In this document: piece by piece, positions 27,849 through 36,819 of the stretch
Numbering within the stretch: position 1 is the first letter of the stretch
Layout: every line of letters starts with the position of its first letter
NCBI RefSeq assembly: GCF_016909155.1
Contig: NZ_JAFBFG010000014.1
Span: forward strand, 1-64,000
From: Chryseomicrobium aureum
Lineage (GTDB): Bacteria; Bacillota; Bacilli; Bacillales_A; Planococcaceae
Reading direction: 5' to 3'
DNA: 64,000 nucleotides
Position numbers and translations under genes: made by a program
Notes under the pieces: generated by a model
What the model saw: the letters and a program-made list of their open reading frames with translations, nothing else
What the model was told of the DNA's origin: nothing
Database searches by the model: none

Positions 27849-29939
27849 TTACTCCGGCAGATGGGTATTAATCCAATCGACCATCGCTTCGACCCTTGCT
27901 ATCCGATTTTCCGGTTCTGCATTTTGTAACATGCCATGGCTGGCGTTCGGGATACGCAAAAACTCTACTTCTTTTCCTTGTCGCTTTATATAAGAGTAAA
28001 ACTGTTCCGCTTGTTCAATCGGACAACGCAGATCATCTTCTGCATGGACAATGAGAAGTGGGGTTTGAACATTTTCAACGTAGGCAAGCGGTGAAAATTT
28101 CCAAAGTGATTCCGGATCTGTTTTTCCAAGAAACTCCTGGGATATAAAACCAGGGGCAATGTCGCTTGTTCCGAAAAATGATACCCAATTCGAAATGCAG
28201 CCTTCCGTAATAGCAGCAAAAAAACGGTCTGTATGAGTTACCAGCCAATTTGTCATGAAACCGCCATAGCTAAGTCCATTGACCGCGACTCGTTCACCGT
28301 CTAGAAAATCATATCTTGCAACGGCTTCTTTCACACCATTGAGAATATCCTGCATATCCTTACCACCGTAATCGCCTTGTACCGCCTCCGTAAATTCTCT
28401 TCCAAATCCGGAACTGCCCCGAGGATTTGTAAATACAACACCGTAGCCTTGGGCACTGATTAACTGCATTTGGTGAAAATAAGTATAGCCATACATGGAA
28501 TGTGGGCCACCGTGAATCTCGAGGAGGACAGGATATTTCTTACCTGTTTCCACATTAGCTGGCTTCAACATAAATCCTTGAATTTGCCAGCCATCTACCG
28601 ATTCATATGAAAATGTTTCTGGTTCAACCACATTCAGCTCTGACAAAAGTTCATCGTTACAATCGTCTATGCGTACTTCATTTTTAGGAAATATTGGATT
28701 ATACACTTCAATGATATCCGTTACATTACGAATGGTGCGAACAACAGATTCTTCTTCCGATATTCGATTAGCAGTTATTTTTCCAGGATGCGAAGGGGAA
28801 GAATATGCGGCAACAACCGTCTCATCACCATCATAGGCAAAGTGGAATATCGCACGTTGTCCACCTACAACTGTTGTTTGACTACCATTTTCTGAAACTG
28901 AAAAACGCACAACTTCATTTGTTCCCTGGTGTGTAGTAAGAGCATATATAAAACGGTTATCTTTCGACCATTGCGGTTTTACGTAAGATTTGATATATCG
29001 CATGTCGGTATAGTTCAAGTCAGCTAAAGTATCCGGATAATCATCACTCAAACTTATCGATTCTCCACCATCGGCAGGAATGATGAGCAATTGTCGATGT
29101 ACCATATCTCCACCTATGAAACTGATCCACTTTCCATCCGGTGAATACGAAGGACTGGCAACTTTTGATGCATCATACAGTTTTTCTGCTTCTCCTCCCT
29201 TTACAGAAATCCTATTTAGTTCGCCTTTATACAATATATTGTCGTTGTCGCTGCTGATAGATGAAAAAAGTAAATATTTACCATCAGGAGAAATGGCAGG
29301 TTCTGTAACATCGTAAGCTGAATTTGTCACTTGGCTGAATGTTCCAGAATGCACATCAATGGAGACCAGTTGTAGCTTTAAGTTTTTTTGCAGACCGGCA
29401 CCATCCAGTTTGTAGTACAATCCACTGTAACGTTTAGGAGCGTTTTTCCAAGCGATATGCTCACTCGGACCCCATTGTTTTGCTTCGTCATCGGAATCCT
29501 GTCCTTGAAACACTTCAATTTCTTCGTTCAGCTTAACCGGAACCAACCCATAAATGGTATCCCCATCTGGAGAATACAGGATGGAACTGATACCGCGTTT
29601 AAACTGCGAAATTCTTTTTTTCTCACCGGATTCCAATGATAGTACCCAAACCTGTGTCCCAAATTCTTCATTTGAAAGATAGGCTATTTTTTTCCCGTCA
29701 GGCGACCAGATAACAGATGTGTTTAGGTTTCCTTCTGAGGTCAAAACCTTGCGAGACTGTCCACCAATGTCCGAAAGCCAAAGATGTGTTTCATAGCCGT
29801 TTGTTGATTTTTTTGCTATTGTTTTTTCGTATACTACTTGCTTGCCATCCGGCGAAATGACCGGAGTGCTTGGCCATTGAAATTTATAAAGATCTTCAGA
29901 TGTTACCGTTCTTAATGTAGACGTCAATGTACTCATCAT
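27849..29939 (-). CDS. S9-family peptidase (acylaminoacyl-peptidase/prolyl oligopeptidase type)
   Basis: 696 aa. The N-terminal 400 residues form a beta-propeller with repeated PDGK motifs (ISPDGKQ, WSPDGKK, YSPDGDT, ISPDGKY, YSPDGKW). The C-terminal alpha/beta hydrolase carries the nucleophile in NGLSYGGFMTNW, Asp in VHAEDDLRCP and His in NASHGML. No signal peptide. It removes N-terminal (possibly acylated) residues from short peptides. Preceded by GGAGC, it is followed by the class-A hydrolase gene; together they form a small operon with the M20 pseudogene upstream. Confidence 0.92.
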   Translation of the reverse strand: MMSTLTSTLRTVTSEDLYKFQWPSTPVISPDGKQVVYEKTIAKKSTNGYETHLWLSDIGGQSRKVLTSEGNLNTSVIWSPDGKKIAYLSNEEFGTQVWVLSLESGEKKRISQFKRGISSILYSPDGDTIYGLVPVKLNEEIEVFQGQDSDDEAKQWGPSEHIAWKNAPKRYSGLYYKLDGAGLQKNLKLQLVSIDVHSGTFSQVTNSAYDVTEPAISPDGKYLLFSSISSDNDNILYKGELNRISVKGGEAEKLYDASKVASPSYSPDGKWISFIGGDMVHRQLLIIPADGGESISLSDDYPDTLADLNYTDMRYIKSYVKPQWSKDNRFIYALTTHQGTNEVVRFSVSENGSQTTVVGGQRAIFHFAYDGDETVVAAYSSPSHPGKITANRISEEESVVRTIRNVTDIIEVYNPIFPKNEVRIDDCNDELLSELNVVEPETFSYESVDGWQIQGFMLKPANVETGKKYPVLLEIHGGPHSMYGYTYFHQMQLISAQGYGVVFTNPRGSSGFGREFTEAVQGDYGGKDMQDILNGVKEAVARYDFLDGERVAVNGLSYGGFMTNWLVTHTDRFFAAITEGCISNWVSFFGTSDIAPGFISQEFLGKTDPESLWKFSPLAYVENVQTPLLIVHAEDDLRCPIEQAEQFYSYIKRQGKEVEFLRIPNASHGMLQNAEPENRIARVEAMVDWINTHLPE

Positions 29940-29988
29940 AAAAGCTCCTTCACCTATGGTTTTTTAAACCTTATATTATAAATTTCAC

Positions 29989-31208
29989 TTACCTTAAAAT
30001 TTCTACTTTTTCCTGCCCACTAACCTCAGACTCAGTATTCAAGTAGTCTTGGATTGCAGCAATAAAAACTTTACCGGTATTAATCATGGAACGTTCGTCC
30101 GCATCAAATTTCGGATGATGATGAGGATAAGTGGCATTGATTTGTTCATTTCCTGCACCAACGAAAAAGAAAGCACCAGGTACTTCTTTCAAGTAATAGG
30201 CAAAATCTTCCCCGCCCATAATCGGCTTTACTTGAAACACCATATCTTCCCCAAGAATGTTCTCAGACAGGCTTGTGATTCGAGTAGCCTCTTTTTTATC
30301 ATTCGTTAAATCAGGATACCCTCGCGTATAGGTTAGTTTTGCCGTTGCACCTGCACCTGCACACGTGGACGACACAATTTTATCAATCTCGTTTTCTATC
30401 AGGCTTCTAACTTCTTCATCCAATGTACGGACAGTTCCCGTGATCCGAGCTATATCAGAAATCACATTGAAGTTTTGTCCTGTATTGATTGTTCCGACTG
30501 TTACGACAGCTAGGGAAAGCGGGTCAACCTTTCTGCTGACGATTTGCTGCAAATTCATGACCAGCTGGCATCCAACAACTACTAAATCAATAGTCATATG
30601 TGGCGATGCACCGTGTCCACCTTTGCCTTGAATTTGAATCTCGAAAGAATCAGCAGCAGCCAACAGACCTCCATCGTTTAAAGATATCGTACCTATTGGT
30701 GAGTTTGAGAAAACATGCGCCCCATATATTACATCAACGCCTTTCAAACAGCCATCCTCAATCATGGGCTTAGCACCACCGGGAAGCTTTTCTTCGGCAA
30801 ACTGATGGATAAAAACGATGTTGCCTGCAATCTTATCCTTTACTTCGCTCAGAACTTTGGCTACACCCAATAGTGCTGCTGTATGCGGGTCATGTCCGCA
30901 TGCATGCATGACACCAGGAATTCTTGATTTGTACGAGACCTCTTTTTCATCCTATATAGGCAATGCATCAAAATCTGCACGCAATGCAACCGTTTTGCCG
31001 GGCTTGCCCCCCTTAGGTATCCAACAACACCTCTTCCGCCTACTCCAGTTTTCACTTCCAAACCCAATTCACTAAGAAATTCCGCTATTTTTTTGGGGGT
31101 TTCATCCTCTTCGAATGACAGCTCGGGATACATGTGAAGATTCCTTCTAAAATCGACCATAACCGGGTTATACTCTTCAAGTTTTTCAAATAATTCTTCC
31201 AGATTCAC
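29989..31208 (-). pseudogene. Broken M20 amidohydrolase (N-acyl-amino-acid deacylase type)
   Basis: The N-terminal part (FRRNLHMYPELSFEEDETP) and C-terminal part (MHACGHDPHTAALLG, GGHGASPH, GGEDFAYYLKEVPG) are unmistakably M20/HipO-like. They are separated by a frameshift in a run of G (minus strand; C-run at about 31006-31012) and by an in-frame TAG where LPI-stop-DEKEV should read LPIQ or similar (about 30953). The missing piece still encodes KTVALRADFDALPI. The metal-binding HACGHD is downstream of the lesions and in an open frame from 30909. In the NSAR pathway an M20 enzyme desuccinylates the L-product, so this loss matters. Confidence 0.85.
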
Positions 31209-31247
31209 GTTAACGGACCTCCTACGTTTTTCTATATTGTACGCTAT

Positions 31248-32015
31248 TTACGTCAAAAATTCTTTGTCTAGTTCTAAAAAGATTGGGCAGTGATCGCTCC
31301 CCATTGTCTCCGGGTGCATCCCCGCTTCTTTTATTGCAGGTGCAAGCTTTTCGGAGACGAGGAAATAGTCAATGCGCCATCCGATGTTGCGCTCACGCAC
31401 TTTCGCCATATAGCTCCACCATGTGTAGTGGCCTTCTGCTATCGGGTGCAGGTAGCGGAATGTATCGACGAATCCATCTTCCAAAAGCTTCGTCATTTTT
31501 TCACGTTCTTCATATGTAAATCCAGAGTTCCCGATGTTCGACTTGGAGTTGCGGATATCGATTTCTTGATGCGCGACGTTTAAATCGCCTGTATAGATGA
31601 CGGGTTTTGTAAGGTTCAAAAGTGTTAAGTATGAATTCATACGGTCCTCCCACTCTAATCGATAGGGAAGGCGCGACAAATCGCGTTTTGCGTTTGGCAC
31701 GTAGCAATTGACGAGATAGAAATTTGGGTATTCGAGTGTAATGATACGCCCTTCTGCTTCATCAAGATCTTCACCAAGTCCGTAATGAACAGAGAGTGGT
31801 TCGTGTTTAGTGAAGATCGCGGTACCCGAGTAGCCTTTCTTCTCGGCATCGTTCCAGTATTGATAGTAGCCGGGTAGGTCGAGATCGAGTTGACCTTGTT
31901 GCATCTTAGTCTCTTGAATACAGAAAAAATCAGCGTTTTGTGTGTGGAAGTAGTCGAGCCATCCTTTTTTGACGCAGGCGCGGATGCCGTTGACGTTCCA
32001 TGAGATGAGTTTCAT
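31248..32015 (-). CDS. exoA: Exodeoxyribonuclease III / AP endonuclease
   Basis: 255 aa, full length. Catalytic residues are intact: Asn in SWNVNG, Glu in CIQETKM, the GDLN motif in YTGDLNVAHQ, and the terminal Asp-His in GSDHCPIF. It nicks 5' to abasic sites and degrades duplex DNA from 3' ends in base excision repair. This is the only working copy in the window; the diverged left copy is dead. Confidence 0.95.
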   Translation of the reverse strand: MKLISWNVNGIRACVKKGWLDYFHTQNADFFCIQETKMQQGQLDLDLPGYYQYWNDAEKKGYSGTAIFTKHEPLSVHYGLGEDLDEAEGRIITLEYPNFYLVNCYVPNAKRDLSRLPYRLEWEDRMNSYLTLLNLTKPVIYTGDLNVAHQEIDIRNSKSNIGNSGFTYEEREKMTKLLEDGFVDTFRYLHPIAEGHYTWWSYMAKVRERNIGWRIDYFLVSEKLAPAIKEAGMHPETMGSDHCPIFLELDKEFLT

Positions 32016-32050
32016 GTTGCTGCCTCCTTTGTCCGCATTTAGTTTACCAT

Positions 32051-32074
32051 AAAAAAAGACCCGCTAAGCGAGTC
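32051..32074 (-). terminator. Terminator after the amidinohydrolase gene
   Basis: Stem GACTCGC/GCGGGTC (one G-U pair in RNA) followed by a seven-T run on the minus strand, 13 nt beyond the stop codon of the upstream gene. Part of the direct repeat. Confidence 0.82.
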
Positions 32075-32086
32075 GATGTGTCTTGG

Positions 32087-32944
32087 TTAATTAGTTCTTG
32101 TTAGTGGCATCGTACAACAACGGAAGGAACCGCCGGATTTGATAATTTCACTGAAGTCGATTTCGATTACGTCGAAGTGATTCGCACGCAATTTTTCATT
32201 CACGGCTGTATTTTGCGGAAGACTGATGATTTTATTATTGCCGATTGCAAGCACGTTTGTCCCCATTGCAAACTGCTCCTCTTTTTTCACTTCCATCAAT
32301 GTATAGTGTTTCCCTAACATTTTCAATGTATCAGATGAAAGAGCTTCAGGATACACAAGAGCATGCGTCGGAGAGAGAATTGTGAAGACGCAGTCCAAGT
32401 GAAGACAAGATGCGTCAAACGGAACGCGGATGATCTCATTTGTCGGCAATTGCTTCTCTAAAAAGTCAATTGCCTCGTGATTCGTGCGGTGGCTGACACC
32501 TACAAAGACTTTGCTACCGTCTACTACTACGTCTCCACCTTCAATCGAGCCAGCTATCATCTTCTGATACGGAATGCCGTTTGATCCAACCCATTCACGC
32601 AGAATTTTTTCTTCTCCCTGACGAATCGGGCTCGCCATTTCGGAAATGAACACACGAGTTCCGATCGTAAAACCAATATCACGAGTGAAGACCTGTTCGG
32701 GGAATTCTTCATGCGCTGGAAGTGTAATGACTTCCACTCCATTGTCTTTAAGCACATCTGTAAAAGCAGCGTGTTGCTGAAGAGCGGTTTCCACATCGAT
32801 ATTATCCTTTGCGTACCGTTTTTGTACAGTATTGATAACTTCTTCAATCTTCATATAGGTTGGTTCACAAACAATGACTTGAGTGAGTGTGTCATATTCT
32901 GTTGAGCAGCCGTCCCATTGGTGTTGTTGTTTTTCAAGTCCCAT
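32087..32944 (-). CDS. Dimethylarginine dimethylaminohydrolase-family amidinohydrolase
   Basis: 285 aa of the arginine deiminase/DDAH pentein fold. Visible features are the FTRDIGFTIG segment, EGGDVVVDG, the catalytic His in CLHLDCVF, and the nucleophilic Cys near the C-terminus in GGSFRCCTMPL. The enzyme likely hydrolyses a guanidino substrate (methylarginine, arginine or similar). DDAH and arginine deiminase relatives cannot be separated with certainty here. ATG follows AAGGTGG. Single gene with its own terminator. Confidence 0.88.
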   Translation of the reverse strand: MGLEKQQHQWDGCSTEYDTLTQVIVCEPTYMKIEEVINTVQKRYAKDNIDVETALQQHAAFTDVLKDNGVEVITLPAHEEFPEQVFTRDIGFTIGTRVFISEMASPIRQGEEKILREWVGSNGIPYQKMIAGSIEGGDVVVDGSKVFVGVSHRTNHEAIDFLEKQLPTNEIIRVPFDASCLHLDCVFTILSPTHALVYPEALSSDTLKMLGKHYTLMEVKKEEQFAMGTNVLAIGNNKIISLPQNTAVNEKLRANHFDVIEIDFSEIIKSGGSFRCCTMPLTRTN

Positions 32945-33088
32945 CTTGTCTCCACCTTTTCCGTTCCTATTTTATATGAATACTATTTCCTCTTTTAGTA
33001 CCGCTAAACTTCTTTTGGAAGTTTTTTGGTTTCTTTTTGAGAAAGTAGGGAATCAGAAGACAAATAGATAGATGAAGGGATTGTTTAG

Positions 33089-33820
33089 ATGATTGCTGCA
33101 AAACATACACTATTGACGAAAGAAGATGTCGAGACACGCACGGATTTACCTGAGTGGTTCAAACGGGAATACCAAACATTTGAGAATACTGTCACAGATA
33201 AAACGTTTCCTTGTTATTTTGGTCGAACAGGGCATTTACGTGGTGAGTTGCGCTATGCATTTATTGAACAAAAAGACTGGACGAATGCAGCCAGTGCTTT
33301 GAAAGACTTCTTAGCATTATTTGAAGACCCAAATCATAAACGTCATGGGTTGTTTTTATTTGTTGAGCCCTTTGAAACGGAGCAGTCATTAGAAGCCTAC
33401 CGTAAGCAGTTCTGGGATATTCTGCAGTATTTGCATGAAGTAGATGATGAAGAGTGGCCACAGGAAGCTCCAAAAGATCCAGATCATTATTTGTGGGATT
33501 TCCGTTATGCAGGACAACCGATCTTTGCATTTGGGAATACACCAGCATACAAACAACGCAAAACACGTGACCTTGGTAATTCGATGGTCATCGGATTCCA
33601 GCCACGGTTAATCTTCCAAGGACTCGAGGGAACTGAAAAAGGTGGTATCATGTCACGCGAAAAAGTACGAGAGCGAGTCGAGGCATGGGACAACCTTCCG
33701 AAACATCCGGACATCAGTCATTTCGGTGATCCAACACACAACGAATGGAAACAATTCTTCATCGGAGATGACAGCGAGCCGATCTTAGGCAAATGCCCTT
33801 TCCAACACAAAGCATTATAA
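33089..33820 (+). CDS. YqcI/YcgG family protein
   Basis: 243 aa. The sequence matches the YqcI/YcgG family as I know it: an N-terminal TFPCYFGRTGHLRGELRYAF block, the central GNTPAYKQRKTRDLGNSMVIGFQPR, and the C-terminal GKCPFQH. Function is unknown, although the conserved Cys/His ending might hold a cofactor. ATG after GAAGGG. In the ancestral arrangement it was convergent with groEL, before the integrative elements moved them apart. Confidence 0.85.
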   Translation: MIAAKHTLLTKEDVETRTDLPEWFKREYQTFENTVTDKTFPCYFGRTGHLRGELRYAFIEQKDWTNAASALKDFLALFEDPNHKRHGLFLFVEPFETEQSLEAYRKQFWDILQYLHEVDDEEWPQEAPKDPDHYLWDFRYAGQPIFAFGNTPAYKQRKTRDLGNSMVIGFQPRLIFQGLEGTEKGGIMSREKVRERVEAWDNLPKHPDISHFGDPTHNEWKQFFIGDDSEPILGKCPFQHKAL

Positions 33821-33862
33821 AAAAGAGGCCCCACACGACTTTTTCGTGTGAGGCCTCTTTTC
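33821..33862. terminator. Bidirectional terminator (yqcI-like gene; formerly groEL)
   Basis: Long stem AAAAGAGGCC-CACACGA/TCGTGTGAGGCCTCTTTT with T-runs on both strands, right after the YqcI-family stop. Removing 33877-47487 would place it 26 bp beyond the groEL stop, so it probably served both convergent genes. Confidence 0.85.
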
Positions 33863-33876
33863 GGTTGAGCGGATGA

Positions 33877-33894
33877 TTACATCATGCCGCCCAT
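33877..33894. other. attL: left attachment site of the groEL-integrated elements
   Basis: 18-bp TTACATCATGCCGCCCAT, identical to the last 18 nt of groEL (47488-47505, read on the plus strand). It stands alone here with no groEL body, as expected for the outer direct repeat created by site-specific integration at the gene's 3' end. Confidence 0.88.
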
Positions 33895-34122
33895 CTTTTA
33901 CTTAAATTCCGCACATTTTCACCAACTTTCATACTTACGATTTTCCAGACAACATTCTAATAGTAAAAAGGGTTTACTTTCGTAAATCTTCATATCCAAA
34001 TGTAATTTTTGTTATTTTTGTGTGATTTTTAAAAAATCACAAGTTTATGGTGGGTGATCTGCTAGATCGCTCCACCAACCTAAAGAATGGCGCCCTTTAA
34101 TCGAATAACAGTGCCCGATCTT
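33895..34122. other. Gene-free left end of element 1
   Basis: No gene seen. Contains two inverted repeats: GTGATTTTT/AAAAATCAC around 34022-34040, and TGGTGG...CCACCA at about 34048-34077. Either could be a terminator or a protein-binding site. Confidence 0.4.
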
Positions 34123-34221
34123 TTAGCAACCCTTAAAGAAGTTCATCGCAGGAGAACCGATGAAGCTGCCAGCAAATACGTTTTCTGGTTTTTCGTACAC
34201 TTCTTTTGGTGCATTTTGAAC
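34123..34221 (-). pseudogene. Internal fragment of a second UgpC/MsmX-type ATPase
   Basis: 32 codons on the minus strand read APKEVYEKPENVF then GSFIGSPAMNFFKG and stop. That is the region just before the TOBE domain of MsmX/UgpC ATPases. The intact gene next to it has the equivalent but different PDVIYNNPANKYVAGFIGSP, so this is not a duplication of that gene but a relic of another, more GC-rich copy. Confidence 0.75.
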
Positions 34222-34226
34222 TGAAT

Positions 34227-35360
34227 TTACTCATTATCAGTTAATAATCTATCATATTTAATTGACGTTCCACTTTCTTTTTCAAAAAAGTGGGCTTTAT
34301 TCATATCAACATACAATGTAATTTTTTGTTCAACTTTAATATTAGGATTACTTTTATTTCGTACCGTAAGAGGTTCGCCATCTACACTAAAATATAAAAA
34401 CATTTCAGAACCTGTATTTTCAATTGATTCTATTTTGGCTGTATACTTAACAAGACTTTCGTTAGTGTCTACTTGTTTAATATCCGTATATATATCTTCA
34501 GGTCTAATACCAAACGTAATTTCTTGATTGATATAATTTTTTAAGTCATTAGTATTATCTTTACTTATAGGTAATTTAATATTATCAGTAGTGAAATAGA
34601 TGTTTCCTTGTTTTTCTATTACTCTTCCATTAATAAAATTCATTGACGGTGATCCTATAAATCCTGCTACATATTTATTTGCAGGATTATTATAGATTAC
34701 GTCTGGACTTGCTACTTGTTGAACAACACCCTCATTCATAATGACAATTCTATCACCCATAGTCATAGCTTCAGTTTGATCGTGAGTAACATAAACGATT
34801 GTAGCACCTAACCTTTTATGAAGTTTTGTAATTTCTGTCCTCATTTGTACTCGGAGCTTAGAATCCAGATTAGAAAGTGGCTCATCCATTAGAAATACTT
34901 TAGGATTTCTTACAATTGCTCTACCTAAAGCTACCCTTTGACGTTGACCACCAGACAAAGCTTTAGGTTTTCTACCAAGAAGATGTTCAATTTCCAAAAT
35001 TTTCGCTGTTTCTTTCACCATCACATCAATTTTTTCTTTCGGTTCTTTGGCAAGTTTCAAACCAAATGCCAAATTTTTATAAACAGTCATATGAGGGTAC
35101 AATGCATAATTCTGAAATACCATTGCAATATCTCGATCTTTCGGGTTAACATCATTTACTAATGTTTCATCAATATATAAACTTCCTTCAGTAATATCTT
35201 CTAATCCGGCAATCATCCTTAAAGTAGTTGATTTTCCGCAGCCAGATGGACCAACTAGCACAAGAAATTCTTTATCTTTCACTTCAAGATGAAAATCTTT
35301 AACAGTTAACTCGCTATTTCCATACCTTTTTTTTACATGATCAAACATTAAACTTGCCAA
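34227..35360 (-). CDS. ABC transporter ATPase, UgpC/MsmX family
   Basis: 377 aa. Walker A GPSGCGKST, Q-loop in MVFQNYALYPHM, signature LSGGQRQRVALGRA, Walker B FLMDEPLSNLD, then the C-terminal MalK-like regulatory/TOBE domain (FGIRPED). Energises the importer formed by the two permeases and the lipoprotein encoded upstream. Starts with TTG after GAGGAGG. AT-rich like the rest of this cluster. Confidence 0.92.
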   Translation of the reverse strand: MASLMFDHVKKRYGNSELTVKDFHLEVKDKEFLVLVGPSGCGKSTTLRMIAGLEDITEGSLYIDETLVNDVNPKDRDIAMVFQNYALYPHMTVYKNLAFGLKLAKEPKEKIDVMVKETAKILEIEHLLGRKPKALSGGQRQRVALGRAIVRNPKVFLMDEPLSNLDSKLRVQMRTEITKLHKRLGATIVYVTHDQTEAMTMGDRIVIMNEGVVQQVASPDVIYNNPANKYVAGFIGSPSMNFINGRVIEKQGNIYFTTDNIKLPISKDNTNDLKNYINQEITFGIRPEDIYTDIKQVDTNESLVKYTAKIESIENTGSEMFLYFSVDGEPLTVRNKSNPNIKVEQKITLYVDMNKAHFFEKESGTSIKYDRLLTDNE

Positions 35361-35436
35361 GTATTTTCCTCCTCTTTTGGTGAATACTGTTGATTAAACA
35401 ATTAAGTGATTTATGATTACGATTTAACTAATCAGT

Positions 35437-36738
35437 TTATTTTAATAATGCATTTGCTTCTTCAGCAGCCTCGTTTACAGCTTCTTCTGCTGTCTTCTGA
35501 TCATTTAATGCTGATTCTACGTTATCTTGTACAATTTTGTAGATTTGTGAACCACCTTTACCAGGGAAATTATGCCAAGGTACCATATCTTCAATTTGTG
35601 TGTACGGCACGTACGCAGCTGGTGTCTCTTTATAATATGATCCTAGTAAATTGGAATCTTCTACTGCACTTTTTCTAACTGCCATATAACCCATTTCTTC
35701 TGCCACAATTGCTGTTGATTCAGGAGAAGTTGTAAATTTCATGAAATCCCAAGCTGCATCTTGTTCTTCTTCTGTAGTTTCTAAAATAAACATATTGTTA
35801 CCACCAGCTGGTACTTTTCTTGAGTGTTCTCCATCCGTTGGGAAAGGAATCAATCCAACTTCAAAATCACTTTGTGATTGCATAGAAGCAAATGATGCCG
35901 GTGTACTTACATACATTGCTAATTTACCACTAGAAAAAGCTTGAACAGCTTGTTGATCATTAATATTAGGCATTGATTTATCTGTATTCATTAAATCTAC
36001 CCAATATTGTAAAGCTTGGACACCCTCTTCTTTATTAAATGTTACACTTTTTTGATCATCAGCAATCATTTGTCCACCTAAAGTTTCTACCATTGCTTGG
36101 AATAACCAGTTACCAGTAATTCCATAATTAAAATACACGCCGTTCACATCATTTTTAGTTAATTCTTTTGCAACTTTTCGAACATCTTCAAAAGTCTTTA
36201 GTGACTCTTCAGCATTAATTCCTGTTTTTTCAAAAATTTCTTTATTATAATAAACTACTGGGTTACTCACAGCAAAAGGCAAACCTTTAATTGTTCCATC
36301 ATCATCTTTTGCTAAATCTAGCATTTGTGGAAAATAATCACTTGTATCATATTTTTCTTCATCTATATAATCTTGCACTGGCACAATAGGCATATTTTCC
36401 AACATATATTCTGTGTATGTGAATCCTGCTTGTGTGATTTCAGGTAATTGATCTGTTGCTGCTAGAGATTGCAATCTTTCTACTACTCCTTCATACGCTC
36501 CTTCTACATAAATAGGCTTTACTCTGACTTCATCTTGAGATGCATGATAATTTTCAATAATTTTATCAAGTGCTTCTCCCTGTTTTCCACCATGAATGTG
36601 TAAAAATTCAATTTCTATAGGCTCTCCCTTACTACTACCTGTAGATTGAGATGATTTTTCAGCATTAGAATTTGAACAACCAACAAGTAAAGCAGCTAAT
36701 GACATTGTTACAAATGATCTTTTTAATAGCTTATTCAT
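35437..36738 (-). CDS. Solute-binding lipoprotein, SBP family 1 (UgpB-like)
   Basis: 433 aa with a signal peptide and lipobox LVGC (LAALLVGCSNSN). The family-1 binding fold follows (EIEFLHIHGGKQGEALDKI, then the conserved hinge region with PFAVSNPVVYYNKEIFEKTG). Fits UgpB/glycerophosphodiester or sugar-binding proteins. The GlpP-type regulator, phosphodiesterase and phosphatase in the same cluster point to glycerol-3-phosphate or a glycerophosphodiester as ligand; this is inference. Confidence 0.88.
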   Translation of the reverse strand: MNKLLKRSFVTMSLAALLVGCSNSNAEKSSQSTGSSKGEPIEIEFLHIHGGKQGEALDKIIENYHASQDEVRVKPIYVEGAYEGVVERLQSLAATDQLPEITQAGFTYTEYMLENMPIVPVQDYIDEEKYDTSDYFPQMLDLAKDDDGTIKGLPFAVSNPVVYYNKEIFEKTGINAEESLKTFEDVRKVAKELTKNDVNGVYFNYGITGNWLFQAMVETLGGQMIADDQKSVTFNKEEGVQALQYWVDLMNTDKSMPNINDQQAVQAFSSGKLAMYVSTPASFASMQSQSDFEVGLIPFPTDGEHSRKVPAGGNNMFILETTEEEQDAAWDFMKFTTSPESTAIVAEEMGYMAVRKSAVEDSNLLGSYYKETPAAYVPYTQIEDMVPWHNFPGKGGSQIYKIVQDNVESALNDQKTAEEAVNEAAEEANALLK

Positions 36739-36819
36739 TATAAATTCCTCCGTTTTATACTATAAATTTATTTGTTTTATCAAGCGACTAACGACAATAC
36801 TTTTTTTCGATTAAAACTA

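Larger units (their letters stand above)
31206..32076. repeat. Direct repeat, right copy (exoA plus flanks)
   Basis: Counterpart of 14057-14928. The homology runs from a terminator, through exoA, to the next gene's ribosome binding site and GTGAATC. In this copy the leader feeds the M20 pseudogene; in the left copy it feeds the aminotransferase. Confidence 0.85.
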
